A stretch of 64,000 nt of DNA from Algoriphagus resistens (GCF_001442615.1 NZ_LMXN01000002.1:558001-622000), one strand, 5' to 3'; numbered from the stretch's first letter, positions 18,424 through 27,199 are shown. Made by a program: numbers and translations. Notes: generated by a model from the sequence alone, not told the origin.

Positions 18424-18632
18424 GATCTCTTGCATTTACAAAATTTTATATGGTGCAAAGTTAATATAATTGATGATTGTTTTAAACCATTCATCAGAAT
18501 TTTGAAGAGGAAATTCGAAATTTTCTTAATATTTCGAGGCCATTATACAAACAATCCTTCCAAAATCCCTTGCCTCCTCGATGAAATTCAAATTATCTCC
18601 TGTTATCAAAAGATGCAACGTCACTTTTTAAA

Positions 18633-19826
18633 TTAAAGTTTATTCTTTTTGATAAATTCCCGGGCTTCTTGATGAGCGGGGTGTTTTCGTTTGGCGTACT
18701 TCTTCACATCTTTGAAGTACTTTTTAGCTAACGTCTTGTTTTTTTCTTCAGTTGCTATCTTACCCAATTGCAGCAAAGAATGTAGGTAATACCCGCTTTC
18801 CTGTGACTCAGATTCCTCCCCATAGGATAGCGTCTTCAGGTAAAATTTTTTGGCTTCCGTCCTATCCCCCATGCGCTCATTAAACTGTGCTATATAAAAT
18901 GCTGCATAGCGCCCGCTATTCGATTCATAACCAGGCATTCCCGAATCAATGCGATCTAATATTTCTTTGGACTGCTGCACCGATTCGGGCCACCTTCCAA
19001 CAGCATAGAGATGCCGTGCATAGGATCTATGGAAATAGGGATTATTGGGAAATTTACTATGTAAATACTCTGAAATCTGAAGCGCCTTATAGGGCTCCTT
19101 CTCTTCGGATGCGTAAAGCCTGAACAAGAAATACTGTGCTTCTACACGAGTATAAAACGCATTATTTGCCACCTCCTCCAGTTGCTGAAGACCCAGCTCC
19201 TTATTCCCTTTTGGGAAAAGTGCCATAACAGGTCTTAGGAGAGGGTAATTCTCAGGAATCCATTCAGAGAAATAATTAAAAAGGGCATCTCCCAAAAGCA
19301 GCTCCGGATTAAATTCCTCCTCTCCCCTGCTCAGATCCATGTATTTCAGTGCATTTCTTCCTGCAAATGCAGCCTTGGTCCAGCTCTTCCTTTCGGAATA
19401 TAACCGCGATTGAAACCCGTATCCAGCTGCCAGAAAGAATGCTGCTTCCTTGTTGGTCTCATCTTCCTCAAACATCACTTCAGCTTTTTCGATAGCCCTG
19501 TCTAAATACTTAACAAAAATAGCATCGTACTTTTCATTGGTCACATCCACTTCTATCCTCCACCAATAGCCGAGCGCCACCAGAAACTCAGGTAAAGGAT
19601 GTTCGGGATATTGTAGGGCCAGCACAGCATAGTCATGCTCGGCAGTGGGAAAATCAAAGTTATACATGCTGTTGATCGCCTTAGTGATCCTAAACTGAAG
19701 GCTCTTGTCAAGCAACAGATACCTGGAAGGTGAATAGATCATAGAATCAGTTTCTGCAACCTGCGCCTGGGAAACGCCAGCCCCGGCCAACCAAATACTT
19801 AAAATTACAGCAACTCGTGCTAACAT
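18633..19826 (-). CDS. Exported TPR protein of unknown function
   Basis: The 397-residue protein has a signal peptide (LARVAVILSIWLAGAGVSQA). Helical repeats of TPR character follow, for example FDFPTAEHDYAVLALQYPEH, the segment around ALQISEYLHSKFPNNPYFHR, and SGYYLHSLLQLGKIATEEKN. No catalytic motif is visible. It is divergently transcribed from the membrane protein at 19906. A periplasmic scaffold role is the usual guess for such proteins but is not shown. Confidence 0.78.
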   Translation of the reverse strand: MLARVAVILSIWLAGAGVSQAQVAETDSMIYSPSRYLLLDKSLQFRITKAINSMYNFDFPTAEHDYAVLALQYPEHPLPEFLVALGYWWRIEVDVTNEKYDAIFVKYLDRAIEKAEVMFEEDETNKEAAFFLAAGYGFQSRLYSERKSWTKAAFAGRNALKYMDLSRGEEEFNPELLLGDALFNYFSEWIPENYPLLRPVMALFPKGNKELGLQQLEEVANNAFYTRVEAQYFLFRLYASEEKEPYKALQISEYLHSKFPNNPYFHRSYARHLYAVGRWPESVQQSKEILDRIDSGMPGYESNSGRYAAFYIAQFNERMGDRTEAKKFYLKTLSYGEESESQESGYYLHSLLQLGKIATEEKNKTLAKKYFKDVKKYAKRKHPAHQEAREFIKKNKL

Positions 19827-19905
19827 ATATTTCTTTCCATTTAGACTTCAAAATTAGCTGTATTCCCAAACAAAATTTTAGATTTGGGCAAGATTCATCT
19901 TAAAA

Positions 19906-20556
19906 ATGGCTAAAACTTTAACTACAGAAGGACAACGACTCAAAGAGCTGATAGATTTCGACAAACGGATTTATTTTTTTGTTTTAGTTTTCCTGTTTTT
20001 GCTTATCAGATTCCTCACCAATACGCTGATCATTGAAGCTATCCCGGATTACACCAATTTGGAAGCTCGGGGTGATTTCATGATTTTTCACATTTTCAAT
20101 GCTTTAAATTACCTCTGGACCCCCTTCGCCTTACTTTGGAAATTCACCGTTATCTCTTTTCTTTTTTGGCTGGGAGCCTTCTTGATGGGTTACAAGGTAC
20201 CCTATAAAGAACTGTGGCAATTTGCTCTTGTTGCTGAGGTAGTCTTTATTTTCCCGGAGCTGATACGGCTTTTGGTCTATATTTCTCCCCAATCCGGAGT
20301 GACCTATACTGAAATCGATGAATTCAGGGCACTTTCCATGCTTTCTTTATTAGGTACGGAAAATATAGCCCCACAGTATCATTACGCGTTGGCCACTGTT
20401 AATGTGTTCGAGATCATCTACGGAATCGTGTGGCTTTATGGATTCCACATGATCAGCCGGAGGCCATTTGGAGAATGTTCAATTGTTGTTTTCGTAAGCT
20501 ACTACATTCCACTGGCAATTTGGCTTACATGGTATATAATGGTATACAGAGCCTAA
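19906..20556 (+). CDS. Integral membrane protein of unknown function
   Basis: The 216-residue protein has about five hydrophobic segments (near residues 22-44, 72-100, 100-125, 155-178, 190-212). A loop carries charged and aromatic residues (LLVYISPQSGVTYTEIDEFR). The overall pattern is reminiscent of small Yip1-like membrane proteins, but I do not recognise a diagnostic motif. It is divergent from the TPR protein gene, with 79 bases between the two starts. Confidence 0.7.
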   Translation: MAKTLTTEGQRLKELIDFDKRIYFFVLVFLFLLIRFLTNTLIIEAIPDYTNLEARGDFMIFHIFNALNYLWTPFALLWKFTVISFLFWLGAFLMGYKVPYKELWQFALVAEVVFIFPELIRLLVYISPQSGVTYTEIDEFRALSMLSLLGTENIAPQYHYALATVNVFEIIYGIVWLYGFHMISRRPFGECSIVVFVSYYIPLAIWLTWYIMVYRA

Positions 20557-20830
20557 TAACTACTAGGTATATCGGTTGTCCGTACAAGTCTAAAGCGAGA
20601 TAGAACCCATTAAAGAACCCCTGGGCCTTATAAGTTGGCAGGTACATTACAGTTAAAAATCGGGAATCCGGACCCCTGACATTACTATAGCCAGACTGCA
20701 TCCGGTAACTGATGGGTATTTGACCCAACTGTTTTTTTACCACCCTGAACAACCAGATGCGACATCAACAGATGATTCGTTAGGATTTATAACCGGCGAT
20801 GTCCTGTAAATGAATTCATTGTTATTGTTT
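20557..20830. other. Intergenic region, nothing recognised
   Basis: This is a 274-base convergent gap between the membrane protein and the bestrophin gene. A 75-codon minus-strand frame covers part of it and runs into the membrane-protein gene, but its composition is unlike the neighbours and it has no recognisable features. I see no clear terminator hairpin. Confidence 0.4.
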
Positions 20831-21844
20831 CTACAGCAATATCTCATTGGTAGCTACAATTGGATCCGGCAATTCCGTTTCCCCAAGCATTTCCCTTAAA
20901 TCAATTTCAATGGCCCTGCTTATTTGGGCCATTGGAATATCATTGGCTCCCCCCTCGAAGGGATTTTCGGTACTTTCTCCGACCTGTTCCAATGAAGTGA
21001 AAACCCAACCTATAATTACACTGAAAGGAATGGTGAGCCAAATACCATATTCCCCCAGGCTGCTCAATGGCTCCAGCAATCCAAAGGGAACAAGAATTAC
21101 CAGCATCCATATAAAATATAAGCTGATGCTTGTAAACTGACGGGGGTAAGGGAAATTTTTTATCCGCTCACATCTACCCTGATGGTTATAAAAATCCTTT
21201 AATTGATTTCCCAGATTCACATAGGGAAACTCCTCTATCAAGCCCTTCTTTTTCAGTCGTTTTAAATCTTCGGATTGTAAAGCAAGAAGCTGCGTTGCAC
21301 GGTTTTTCCTCTCCAGGATATGTTCCAGATCTTCCTGTGACAAAAATGGTTTTAAATCATCCCGGATATCAATTTCCCACTCGGGAACCTTGTAATAAGT
21401 TAAGTATTCCTTAAAGTAGGGTTTTGACTGGTTTTCCCAACTTTGAGGTTTCCGCAACTGATGGCGCAAGGCCGTAAGCCATGCAAAATGCCTGTAAATG
21501 ATTCTTTGATGGATTTCTGCCAGGTATGGGCCATCCTTGCCCTCCTGCTTTTCAGTGATAAAATCCCTGGTCATTATTCCCCAGGTACGGCTGTCATTGA
21601 TGATAGCACCCCAGATCTTTCTGGCTTCCCAGAGACGGTTATAGGTTTGTGTGTTCCTGAATCCTGCAATAAAGGAGGCCCCTACACCCACCAGAGCAAT
21701 TATAGGCCAGGGAATGGCAATCCAATGAATTCCAAAAAGGGCAAATACTACCGTTGGGACAGTAGCTAAAACCAGTAAGCGATAAATATTCCTTCGGGTC
21801 CAAGGGATAAAATGTTTGAGTTTGTAATAACTGCCTGTATTCAT
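20831..21844 (-). CDS. Bestrophin-family (UPF0187) ion channel
   Basis: The 337-residue protein matches bacterial bestrophins: an N-terminal TM region after IPWTRRNIYRLLVLATVPTV, then the FIAGFRNTQTYNRLWEARKI segment with WGAIINDSRTWG. A second membrane part follows (FTSISLYFIWMLVILVPFGL, LTIPFSVIIGWVFTSLEQVG) and the conserved tail ENPFEGGANDIPM. Bestrophins form pentameric channels, Cl- in animals and cation-selective in characterised bacterial members. Its start is 4 bases after the stop of the K+-channel gene, so the pair is co-transcribed. Confidence 0.9.
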   Translation of the reverse strand: MNTGSYYKLKHFIPWTRRNIYRLLVLATVPTVVFALFGIHWIAIPWPIIALVGVGASFIAGFRNTQTYNRLWEARKIWGAIINDSRTWGIMTRDFITEKQEGKDGPYLAEIHQRIIYRHFAWLTALRHQLRKPQSWENQSKPYFKEYLTYYKVPEWEIDIRDDLKPFLSQEDLEHILERKNRATQLLALQSEDLKRLKKKGLIEEFPYVNLGNQLKDFYNHQGRCERIKNFPYPRQFTSISLYFIWMLVILVPFGLLEPLSSLGEYGIWLTIPFSVIIGWVFTSLEQVGESTENPFEGGANDIPMAQISRAIEIDLREMLGETELPDPIVATNEILL

Positions 21845-21848
21845 ACTA

Positions 21849-22550
21849 TTACGTTTTGTTTTGCCGGGCTGTGAATTTACTGATCAAAATACCTACTAGA
21901 ACGACCGTATAAAATTGACCTACGATACCGATGATAGCTACCGCTAACTTGGTAAAATAGCTGGCAGGAGAAATATCTCCATAGCCGATACTAGTCATTG
22001 TAATGCTGCTGAAATACACAAAATCCATATAAATAGTGGCATTGTTGGTCGTGTCTATTCCGTTAAAGCTCCCGGGATTTTGTGTAAGACAATATTGGAA
22101 AAAAAAGGTTGAAATTTCGATCAACAAGAGATAACCGCAAGCTGAAGCCAGGATTATATCCTGATTGATATAGCTCGGCTTGACCAAAAACCGGATGATT
22201 TCATAAAATATAAAAATGAAATAGGCAACATAGGAAATGTTCAGAAACAGGTAATAGGTTTGACTATTACCAAAAAAAGTCAGCCCTAAAGGCAAAGCAA
22301 AAACCATTATAAAAAACAGGTTACGGAGTATATTCTTCCATTTTCCTTTTTCCAAATATACCCCTATGCTGGCAACACCTAAAACAAACATGTTAGCAGG
22401 CCATATTACACCAGTGTATAAAGGTAAATCAGTCAGAAAAATCCCTATAAACAGATGTTGGAGTAATGCGAATAGAAGTAACTCGTATTTGTATTTTTGG
22501 ATAAAGTCTTTCAATTCCCTTCCCTGATTTCTTTGGATTTGCCCTTTCAA
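21849..22550 (-). CDS. Potassium-channel-like protein with TSIGYGD filter
   Basis: This 233-residue protein has several membrane segments. Near the C-terminus (about residue 190) it has the pore sequence SSITMTSIGYGDISPASYFT, containing the TxGYGD selectivity filter of K+ channels, flanked by the pore helix and a final TM. There is no visible RCK or other cytoplasmic gating domain. The start is a TTG at 22550 (LKGQIQRNQG in plain translation); no upstream ATG fits. The adjacent bestrophin gene follows after 4 bases. Confidence 0.85.
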   Translation of the reverse strand: MKGQIQRNQGRELKDFIQKYKYELLLFALLQHLFIGIFLTDLPLYTGVIWPANMFVLGVASIGVYLEKGKWKNILRNLFFIMVFALPLGLTFFGNSQTYYLFLNISYVAYFIFIFYEIIRFLVKPSYINQDIILASACGYLLLIEISTFFFQYCLTQNPGSFNGIDTTNNATIYMDFVYFSSITMTSIGYGDISPASYFTKLAVAIIGIVGQFYTVVLVGILISKFTARQNKT

Positions 22551-22764
22551 ATCTATCGATAATTTGTCTGCCCTATATTCAATCCGTCAAATTTGTATCC
22601 GGAATTTTTATAAAAATTAAAATTCACTTTAAACAGGACCTTAATCCTGCTTTAAAACCGGCTAGACTTGGACAGAAGGCATTGTCTTCCTAAAGGAAAC
22701 TGAAGTCCTGGTGTTTCCCTTTAATCCCTGCATTTAGAAGAACCTTAATCCAACATGACCGAAA

Positions 22765-22798
22765 AGAAAAAGGGGTCAGACAATTTTTGCCTGACCCC
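22765..22798 (-). terminator. Rho-independent terminator of the DUF4394 gene
   Basis: On the minus strand GGGGTCAG, an 11-base loop and CTGACCCC are followed by TTTTTCTTTTC, about 25 bases past the stop at 22822. Confidence 0.85.
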
Positions 22799-22821
22799 AT
22801 CTGGTTTTCTGGTATTCAGAA

Positions 22822-24345
22822 TTAAAACCCCAGACCTAAGGCCATAGAAGCAGGCATAAAATCAAGATCCGACACCTTGGCTGCTGCTCCTGTCATTAGA
22901 TTTACTGAATACACTCCCGAAGCTCCTCCTACAGCAAACACGCCATAAGCCATATCAGAGGTCCCTCCGATATCAAATCCGTTAGCATCCGTGATATCAA
23001 TCCCAAGAGAACCTATCTCAACCAATACCCCGTCATTTGGAGGAGACACTTGATATACCATGTCTTTTTGGGCATCGATTACGAAAAGGGCAGTGGAAGC
23101 AGTTCCTGCAAAGCTCTGGGTATAGGCGGCTCCACTAGCCATCGGGCTTCCTGGGTTAAGGCTCCCATCCACTGCAACTACTGTCCCTAAATCAGGATGC
23201 AACCTTAGGTTCTGACCCTGTTCTGTTATCAGGCGTATTCTGTCTACTGTAGGGTTAAAATCAAATCCTATAAAATCACCCTTAGCCATAGGATCAAGCG
23301 GCATCCCGATAGCGGTCACTGCGCCACTAGAAGGGTTCACGCTATATAACTGGCTCATATTGGAAATAGCTAGCAACTGACCATTTTCGGGACGAAAATC
23401 AAGCCCAGAAATCATCTCACCATCCATCAAGCCTACAATATCCACGACGATCGGGTTTGGATCAGTGGGATCAAACCTGTATAATTTATTGGCTGCATCT
23501 GTTGCGTAAGCGATTGGATTGGTTTTAAATGCTATGCTTACCACTGGCCCGGTAAAAGTACCAACCCACATTGCTTCACCAGTAGTAAGATTAATGGTAT
23601 ACAATCTAGATTCATCATCTTTTCTATTTACAGCCAGAGCTACTGAATTATCAGGATTTATATCCATATCTCCTATTCCATCAAAATCAACACCCAAGTC
23701 TCCTACTTCTTCAAGACCACCATCGTTCGGAGGAACCTGTTTGTAAAGTTTATCCTGTTCGAAATCAATATCAAAAAGAGTAGTACTTGTGGTTCCCGAA
23801 AAGCTATTGGAATAAGCCACCGCACCAATGCGCGGATTCATTCCCCCATTAATCGACCCATCGGTGGCTACTACTGTACCTAATTCGGGGTGTAATCTTA
23901 GGTTTTGACCAGACTCTGTCACCAACCTTACCCTATCTACAGTAGGATTAAAATCCAGCGAAGGATTATCACCTGAATATGCAGGAGAAAAAGGCGCTGT
24001 CCCCAAAACTGTAGCAGCACCGGAATTTTCATTGATGTGATATAGTCGGCTTGCAGAACTTAAAGCATAGAGTTGTCCCGTTGCAGGCCTGTAATCTATC
24101 GATACGATCATTTCACCTGATGTCAAACCTGTTATAGCTGTAGATGCGGTAGGTGACGCTAAATTTTGAGCATCATACATTAAAATTTTATTATCAGAAG
24201 TCAAAGCAGCAAAGCTTACTTCTGGAGCGGTTCCAGGCATGTCAAGGATAGGGTCCATGTCATCATTTTTGTCATCACAGGAAACAAAAGCCAGTGAGAT
24301 TGCCATACCGGCAAGGAGGGCTAGGGAAATTTTGGTGCGCTTCAT
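22822..24345 (-). CDS. Lipoprotein with two tandem DUF4394 domains
   Basis: This 507-residue protein starts with a lipoprotein signal (SLALLAGMAISLAFVSC, lipobox Cys near residue 23). Two DUF4394 beta-propeller-like domains follow, about 38-270 and 271-507. The paired motifs are SFAALTSDNKILMYD / IAYATDAANKLYRFD, DFNPTVDRVRLVTESGQNLR / DFNPTVDRIRLITEQGQNLR and VPPNDGGLEEVGDLG / SPPNDGVLVEIGSLG. Similarity is also visible at DNA level, pointing to an internal duplication. It is probably attached to the periplasmic or outer face of the envelope; the function of the domain is not known. Confidence 0.9.
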   Translation of the reverse strand: MKRTKISLALLAGMAISLAFVSCDDKNDDMDPILDMPGTAPEVSFAALTSDNKILMYDAQNLASPTASTAITGLTSGEMIVSIDYRPATGQLYALSSASRLYHINENSGAATVLGTAPFSPAYSGDNPSLDFNPTVDRVRLVTESGQNLRLHPELGTVVATDGSINGGMNPRIGAVAYSNSFSGTTSTTLFDIDFEQDKLYKQVPPNDGGLEEVGDLGVDFDGIGDMDINPDNSVALAVNRKDDESRLYTINLTTGEAMWVGTFTGPVVSIAFKTNPIAYATDAANKLYRFDPTDPNPIVVDIVGLMDGEMISGLDFRPENGQLLAISNMSQLYSVNPSSGAVTAIGMPLDPMAKGDFIGFDFNPTVDRIRLITEQGQNLRLHPDLGTVVAVDGSLNPGSPMASGAAYTQSFAGTASTALFVIDAQKDMVYQVSPPNDGVLVEIGSLGIDITDANGFDIGGTSDMAYGVFAVGGASGVYSVNLMTGAAAKVSDLDFMPASMALGLGF

Positions 24346-24502
24346 TGGTTCAGATTTTGGTTGAATAGTTGATTTGTATCATTTACGAACTCAACTATTC
24401 AACTGGATTTTCAAACCTGTCAAAAAATTCAAAGGACACCTGAAAAATCAAAAAATACTTTAATTTTTATAAAACACCGGAGATTTTCTATTGATGTGAT
24501 TT

Positions 24503-25309
24503 TTATATTGACAATAGCTCTTTGCCTATTATATAGATTCCCATTATCAGCACAAACCATCCAAACCCTATTTTGAGTGCTTTTTCATTAATCTTTTTGG
24601 ACATGGAGCTTCCTATGAATATACCAATTATAGATAATCCTGTAAAAACCAACAACATACTCCAATCAATAGTCTGATTTGAGACATCTCCTAAAAAACC
24701 GATCAATGATTTGGCCGCGATTATCAAGAGCGAGGTGCCAACAGCCATTTTCATAGGAAGCTTTGCTAAAAGCACCAGAGCAGGAATAATCAAAAATCCC
24801 CCACCGGCCCCCACCAGTCCGGTAATTAAACCCACCAAAATACCTTCTACAGCTATTAATGGAATATTGAATTTCAACTCACTTACTTCCTCCACGTTAT
24901 TCTTCCCATTCCCCTTGATCATAGAATAAGATGCAGCAAGCATGATCAATGCAAAAAACACCATTATCCCAATACTCTTGGTAACTACCAGATCCCCCAT
25001 AACAACCAAGGGGTCAGGCAAGGCCGGGACGATAAATTTTCTGGTTAAGAAGACGGCAATAAAGGAAGGTATAGTAAAAACCAACGCAGTTTTATAATTC
25101 ACCAACTGCTTTCTCATATAGGTAAAGGATCCTACCAGAGAGGTGCTTCCTACCACAAAAAGTGAATACGCTGTAGCTAAAACTGGGTCAATGCCTAAAA
25201 TGTAAACCAGAACAGGTACTGTCAAAATCGATCCTCCTCCCCCAATAAGTCCCAAACTGACGCCAATTACTACTGCGGCTACATACCCTACAAGTTCTAT
25301 TAACTCCAT
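24503..25309 (-). CDS. TauE/SafE-family sulfite exporter-like permease
   Basis: The 268-residue protein has eight membrane segments. It shows the two family repeats GLIGGGGSILTVPVLVYILG (N-terminal half) and GLITGLVGAGGGFLIIPALV (C-terminal half), the latter followed by MKMAVGTSLLIIAAKS. Members move sulfite, sulfoacetate or related sulfur anions. It is divergent from a universal stress protein and close to a Crp/Fnr regulator with a Cys cluster, a neighbourhood often tied to sulfur or redox stress. A candidate regulator site lies upstream (25365-25378). Confidence 0.9.
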   Translation of the reverse strand: MELIELVGYVAAVVIGVSLGLIGGGGSILTVPVLVYILGIDPVLATAYSLFVVGSTSLVGSFTYMRKQLVNYKTALVFTIPSFIAVFLTRKFIVPALPDPLVVMGDLVVTKSIGIMVFFALIMLAASYSMIKGNGKNNVEEVSELKFNIPLIAVEGILVGLITGLVGAGGGFLIIPALVLLAKLPMKMAVGTSLLIIAAKSLIGFLGDVSNQTIDWSMLLVFTGLSIIGIFIGSSMSKKINEKALKIGFGWFVLIMGIYIIGKELLSI

Positions 25310-25334
25310 AATACTATTCTACTAATTGATCTCA

Positions 25335-25378
25335 CAAAAGTACTTGTGATCTCTAGGCAATGAAGTGACAAATGTTAC
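25335..25378 (-). promoter_or_regulatory. Candidate tauE promoter with FNR-like site
   Basis: On the minus strand TACTTTTG (25342-25335) fits TAnnTTTG and lies about 25 bases before the tauE ATG. Upstream, GTGACAAATGTTAC (25365-25378) is an imperfect palindrome of form GTGAY-N4-RTYAC. Its centre (25371.5) is 36.5 bp from the last base of the -7 element, the same spacing as at the Crp/Fnr gene promoter. No good -33 box is seen, which fits an activator-dependent promoter. Confidence 0.5.
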
Positions 25379-25523
25379 ACTTATTGTATTAAGGTTGGCA
25401 GTCTCTGGATTATTTTCAAAAAACCGAAACTACCTAATCCCGGATTTATTCTGTCCTTATAGGTTGAAATAGTTTATTAATTCATTTACAATTGCCTAAA
25501 TTAAAGTGAATAAAGCCAACCCG

Positions 25524-26327
25524 ATGAAGATAATCCTAGCTATAGATTTTTCAGATAATTCCATAAATGCCCTGGATTTTGCCATAGCTCTTGCAGGAAA
25601 AAGAGAGGGAGAAATCATTCTGGTTCATGTGATAGAATCTGTTTTTGATTTTGCATCGCAGGCTGCTGTAACCCTGGAACATATGCACCGGGATGCTGAA
25701 ACAATGATGCAAAATACATTGGAAAAGTATCAGGACTCCAAGCTAAAGTTCACAACACTGATCAAAGAAGGCACCGCCTCTATCTCGATAGTGAGAATAG
25801 CAAAAGAGGTGAATGCTACTTTAATAGTGATGGGTACCCAAGGGGCAAGCGGCATAAAAATCACGCTTATCGGCAGTACCACTATTAATCTGATCCGGGA
25901 ATCTTCCATCCCTGTGTTAGTTGTCCCGGCTGAGTCAAATGCTTCGGCAATATCTAAAGTAGCCTTAGCACTGGAATTTGCGACTCATGAAGAAAAGTTT
26001 ATCGACTGGGTCATTGACATGAGTATTAGGTGGGAACGTGGGCTGGAATTCATCCACGTGCAGACAGCTTATGATTTCGAAGAAGAACCGGGAATCAAAA
26101 AGTTAGAAGATTTTATTGCTACCCATCATCCTGGATTGCCAATGAAAATCCACACCTTTTATGCTAAAACCCCTGTGGAAGGCCTAGATCAATTTTTGGA
26201 AGAAAATGAAAATGTAATCCTGGTCATGTGTCATGCACATAAAAATCTCTGGGATCAGGTTCTCAACCGCAGCCAGACTATGCAAATGGTTTTTCATTCC
26301 AAAGTCCCTCTCTTGATTATGCCTTAA
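25524..26327 (+). CDS. Tandem universal stress protein (UspA-like)
   Basis: From ATG 25524 the protein has 267 residues; the GTG six codons upstream is less likely because the conserved first strand (KIILAIDFSDNSINALDFAI) follows this ATG. It has two Usp domains. The first carries the ATP-binding pattern GTQGASGIKITLIGST (G2xG9xGS). The second (about 148-267) lacks a clear copy, so only the first is likely to bind nucleotide. It is divergent from tauE and converges with the Crp/Fnr gene (stop at 26327, Crp/Fnr stop at 26328). Confidence 0.88.
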   Translation: MKIILAIDFSDNSINALDFAIALAGKREGEIILVHVIESVFDFASQAAVTLEHMHRDAETMMQNTLEKYQDSKLKFTTLIKEGTASISIVRIAKEVNATLIVMGTQGASGIKITLIGSTTINLIRESSIPVLVVPAESNASAISKVALALEFATHEEKFIDWVIDMSIRWERGLEFIHVQTAYDFEEEPGIKKLEDFIATHHPGLPMKIHTFYAKTPVEGLDQFLEENENVILVMCHAHKNLWDQVLNRSQTMQMVFHSKVPLLIMP

Positions 26328-26984
26328 TCATTTGTTTATCAGCTCCTCAAAATCATCTCGGATGTAGATCACATTTCTACCGAGTTCTATCCACTTCTTT
26401 TTTTCCAGTTGTTTCAAAAGACGGGATACCACTTCTCTAGAGGTGGTCAGCTCGTTTGCAATTTCCTGATGGGTGGTATGGAGCTCATTTGTTTTATGTT
26501 GTTTCATTTTAGTCACTATATACCTCATCAGCCGTTCATCCATGCGTTTGAAGGCTACTGCGTCCAGGGCCACCAGCATTTCCTGAAAACGGCTTTGATA
26601 TGTATTCGCTATAAAGTCCTTCCACTGCTTAAATTTATCAGAAAACTGATCAATAGCAGTGATGGGTATTCCGATAATAGTCGCATCTTCTTCCACGACT
26701 GCTTTAATTTCGCTTGGTTTCGAAGACGAACAACAGGTCAAAGAGAGTGCGCAGGTCTCTCCGGCATCCAGAAAGTATAAAAACAATTCCCTGCCATCGT
26801 CATCCATACGGGATATTTTGATGGATCCATCCAAAACAATCGGAACCATCTTGACAAACTGCCCCGGTTCCATCATTACTGTCCCCGCCTTCAGATCCAT
26901 TAATTTACCTTTTGACAAAATCTGCTCCAATAGCTCTGGATCAGTGAAATTTGGTAATGCTTTCCGAAGTTCGTCTGTAGTCAT
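26328..26984 (-). CDS. Crp/Fnr-family regulator with Cys cluster
   Basis: From ATG 26984 the protein has 218 residues. The frame stays open to 27086, but that extension runs through a promoter-like region and into repeat cassette B, so I reject it. The cNMP-binding-type beta barrel (about 15-110) contains GETCALSLTCC with Cys78, Cys84 and Cys85 in place of a cyclic-nucleotide pocket. A long dimer helix follows, then an HTH (TTHQEIANELTTSREVVSRL) with ExxSR at 184-188, the FNR-type recognition pattern. The Cys trio suggests redox, metal or persulfide sensing (inference). Likely targets are itself and tauE. Confidence 0.9.
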   Translation of the reverse strand: MTTDELRKALPNFTDPELLEQILSKGKLMDLKAGTVMMEPGQFVKMVPIVLDGSIKISRMDDDGRELFLYFLDAGETCALSLTCCSSSKPSEIKAVVEEDATIIGIPITAIDQFSDKFKQWKDFIANTYQSRFQEMLVALDAVAFKRMDERLMRYIVTKMKQHKTNELHTTHQEIANELTTSREVVSRLLKQLEKKKWIELGRNVIYIRDDFEELINK

Positions 26985-27002
26985 ATTATTTTCAAATGAG
27001 GC

Positions 27003-27046
27003 CAAATCTACGAAGCATTTGCTTGTGCCTAGGTGATTTATATCAC
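27003..27046 (-). promoter_or_regulatory. Candidate promoter with FNR-like palindrome upstream of the Crp/Fnr gene
   Basis: On the minus strand TAGATTTG (27010-27003) fits TAnnTTTG, about 19 bases before the ATG at 26984. GTGATTTATATCAC (27033-27046) is a perfect GTGAT-N4-ATCAC palindrome containing the FNR core TGAT-N4-ATCA, centred 36.5 bp from the last base of the -7 element. Counting a start of transcription about 6 bases on, the centre is near -42, a class II activator position. It points to autoregulation. Confidence 0.55.
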
Positions 27047-27054
27047 AAGTATAC

Positions 27055-27141
27055 ATGAAATCGGGCATGACGAGAACGTCACACACTGGGATGATTATAA
27101 TGCATATGAGATTCCATATGGGCTATAAAGACAAATTATAA
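27055..27141 (+). repeat. Repeat cassette copy B, orphan and frameshifted
   Basis: This copy matches the consensus cassette from ATG 27055 through TGCAT..GAGATTCCATATGG. One base has been lost in the CTTTAAAAGAC segment (here CTATAAAGAC), so the frame ends at TAA 27141 after 28 codons instead of 31. There is no plus-strand gene after it: the next gene runs towards it. It sits 9 bases beyond the FNR-like palindrome, antisense to the upstream region of the Crp/Fnr gene. The 14-27 hairpin is intact (TGACG, loop AGAA, CGTCA). Confidence 0.8.
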
Positions 27142-27199
27142 TCGTTTGCAATGCCGTCCATTAACTCTGAAAGGCATGTAAGGTTTCACAATTTTCCAT

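Noticed and set aside
20525..20752. 75-codon minus-strand frame in the gap before the bestrophin gene
   Set aside because: It runs into the 3' end of the opposite-strand membrane protein gene and shows no motif, leader or coding-like composition.
26985..27086. Longer N-terminus for the Crp/Fnr regulator
   Set aside because: The extension crosses a candidate promoter and the antisense of repeat cassette B; the family-like start is ATG 26984.
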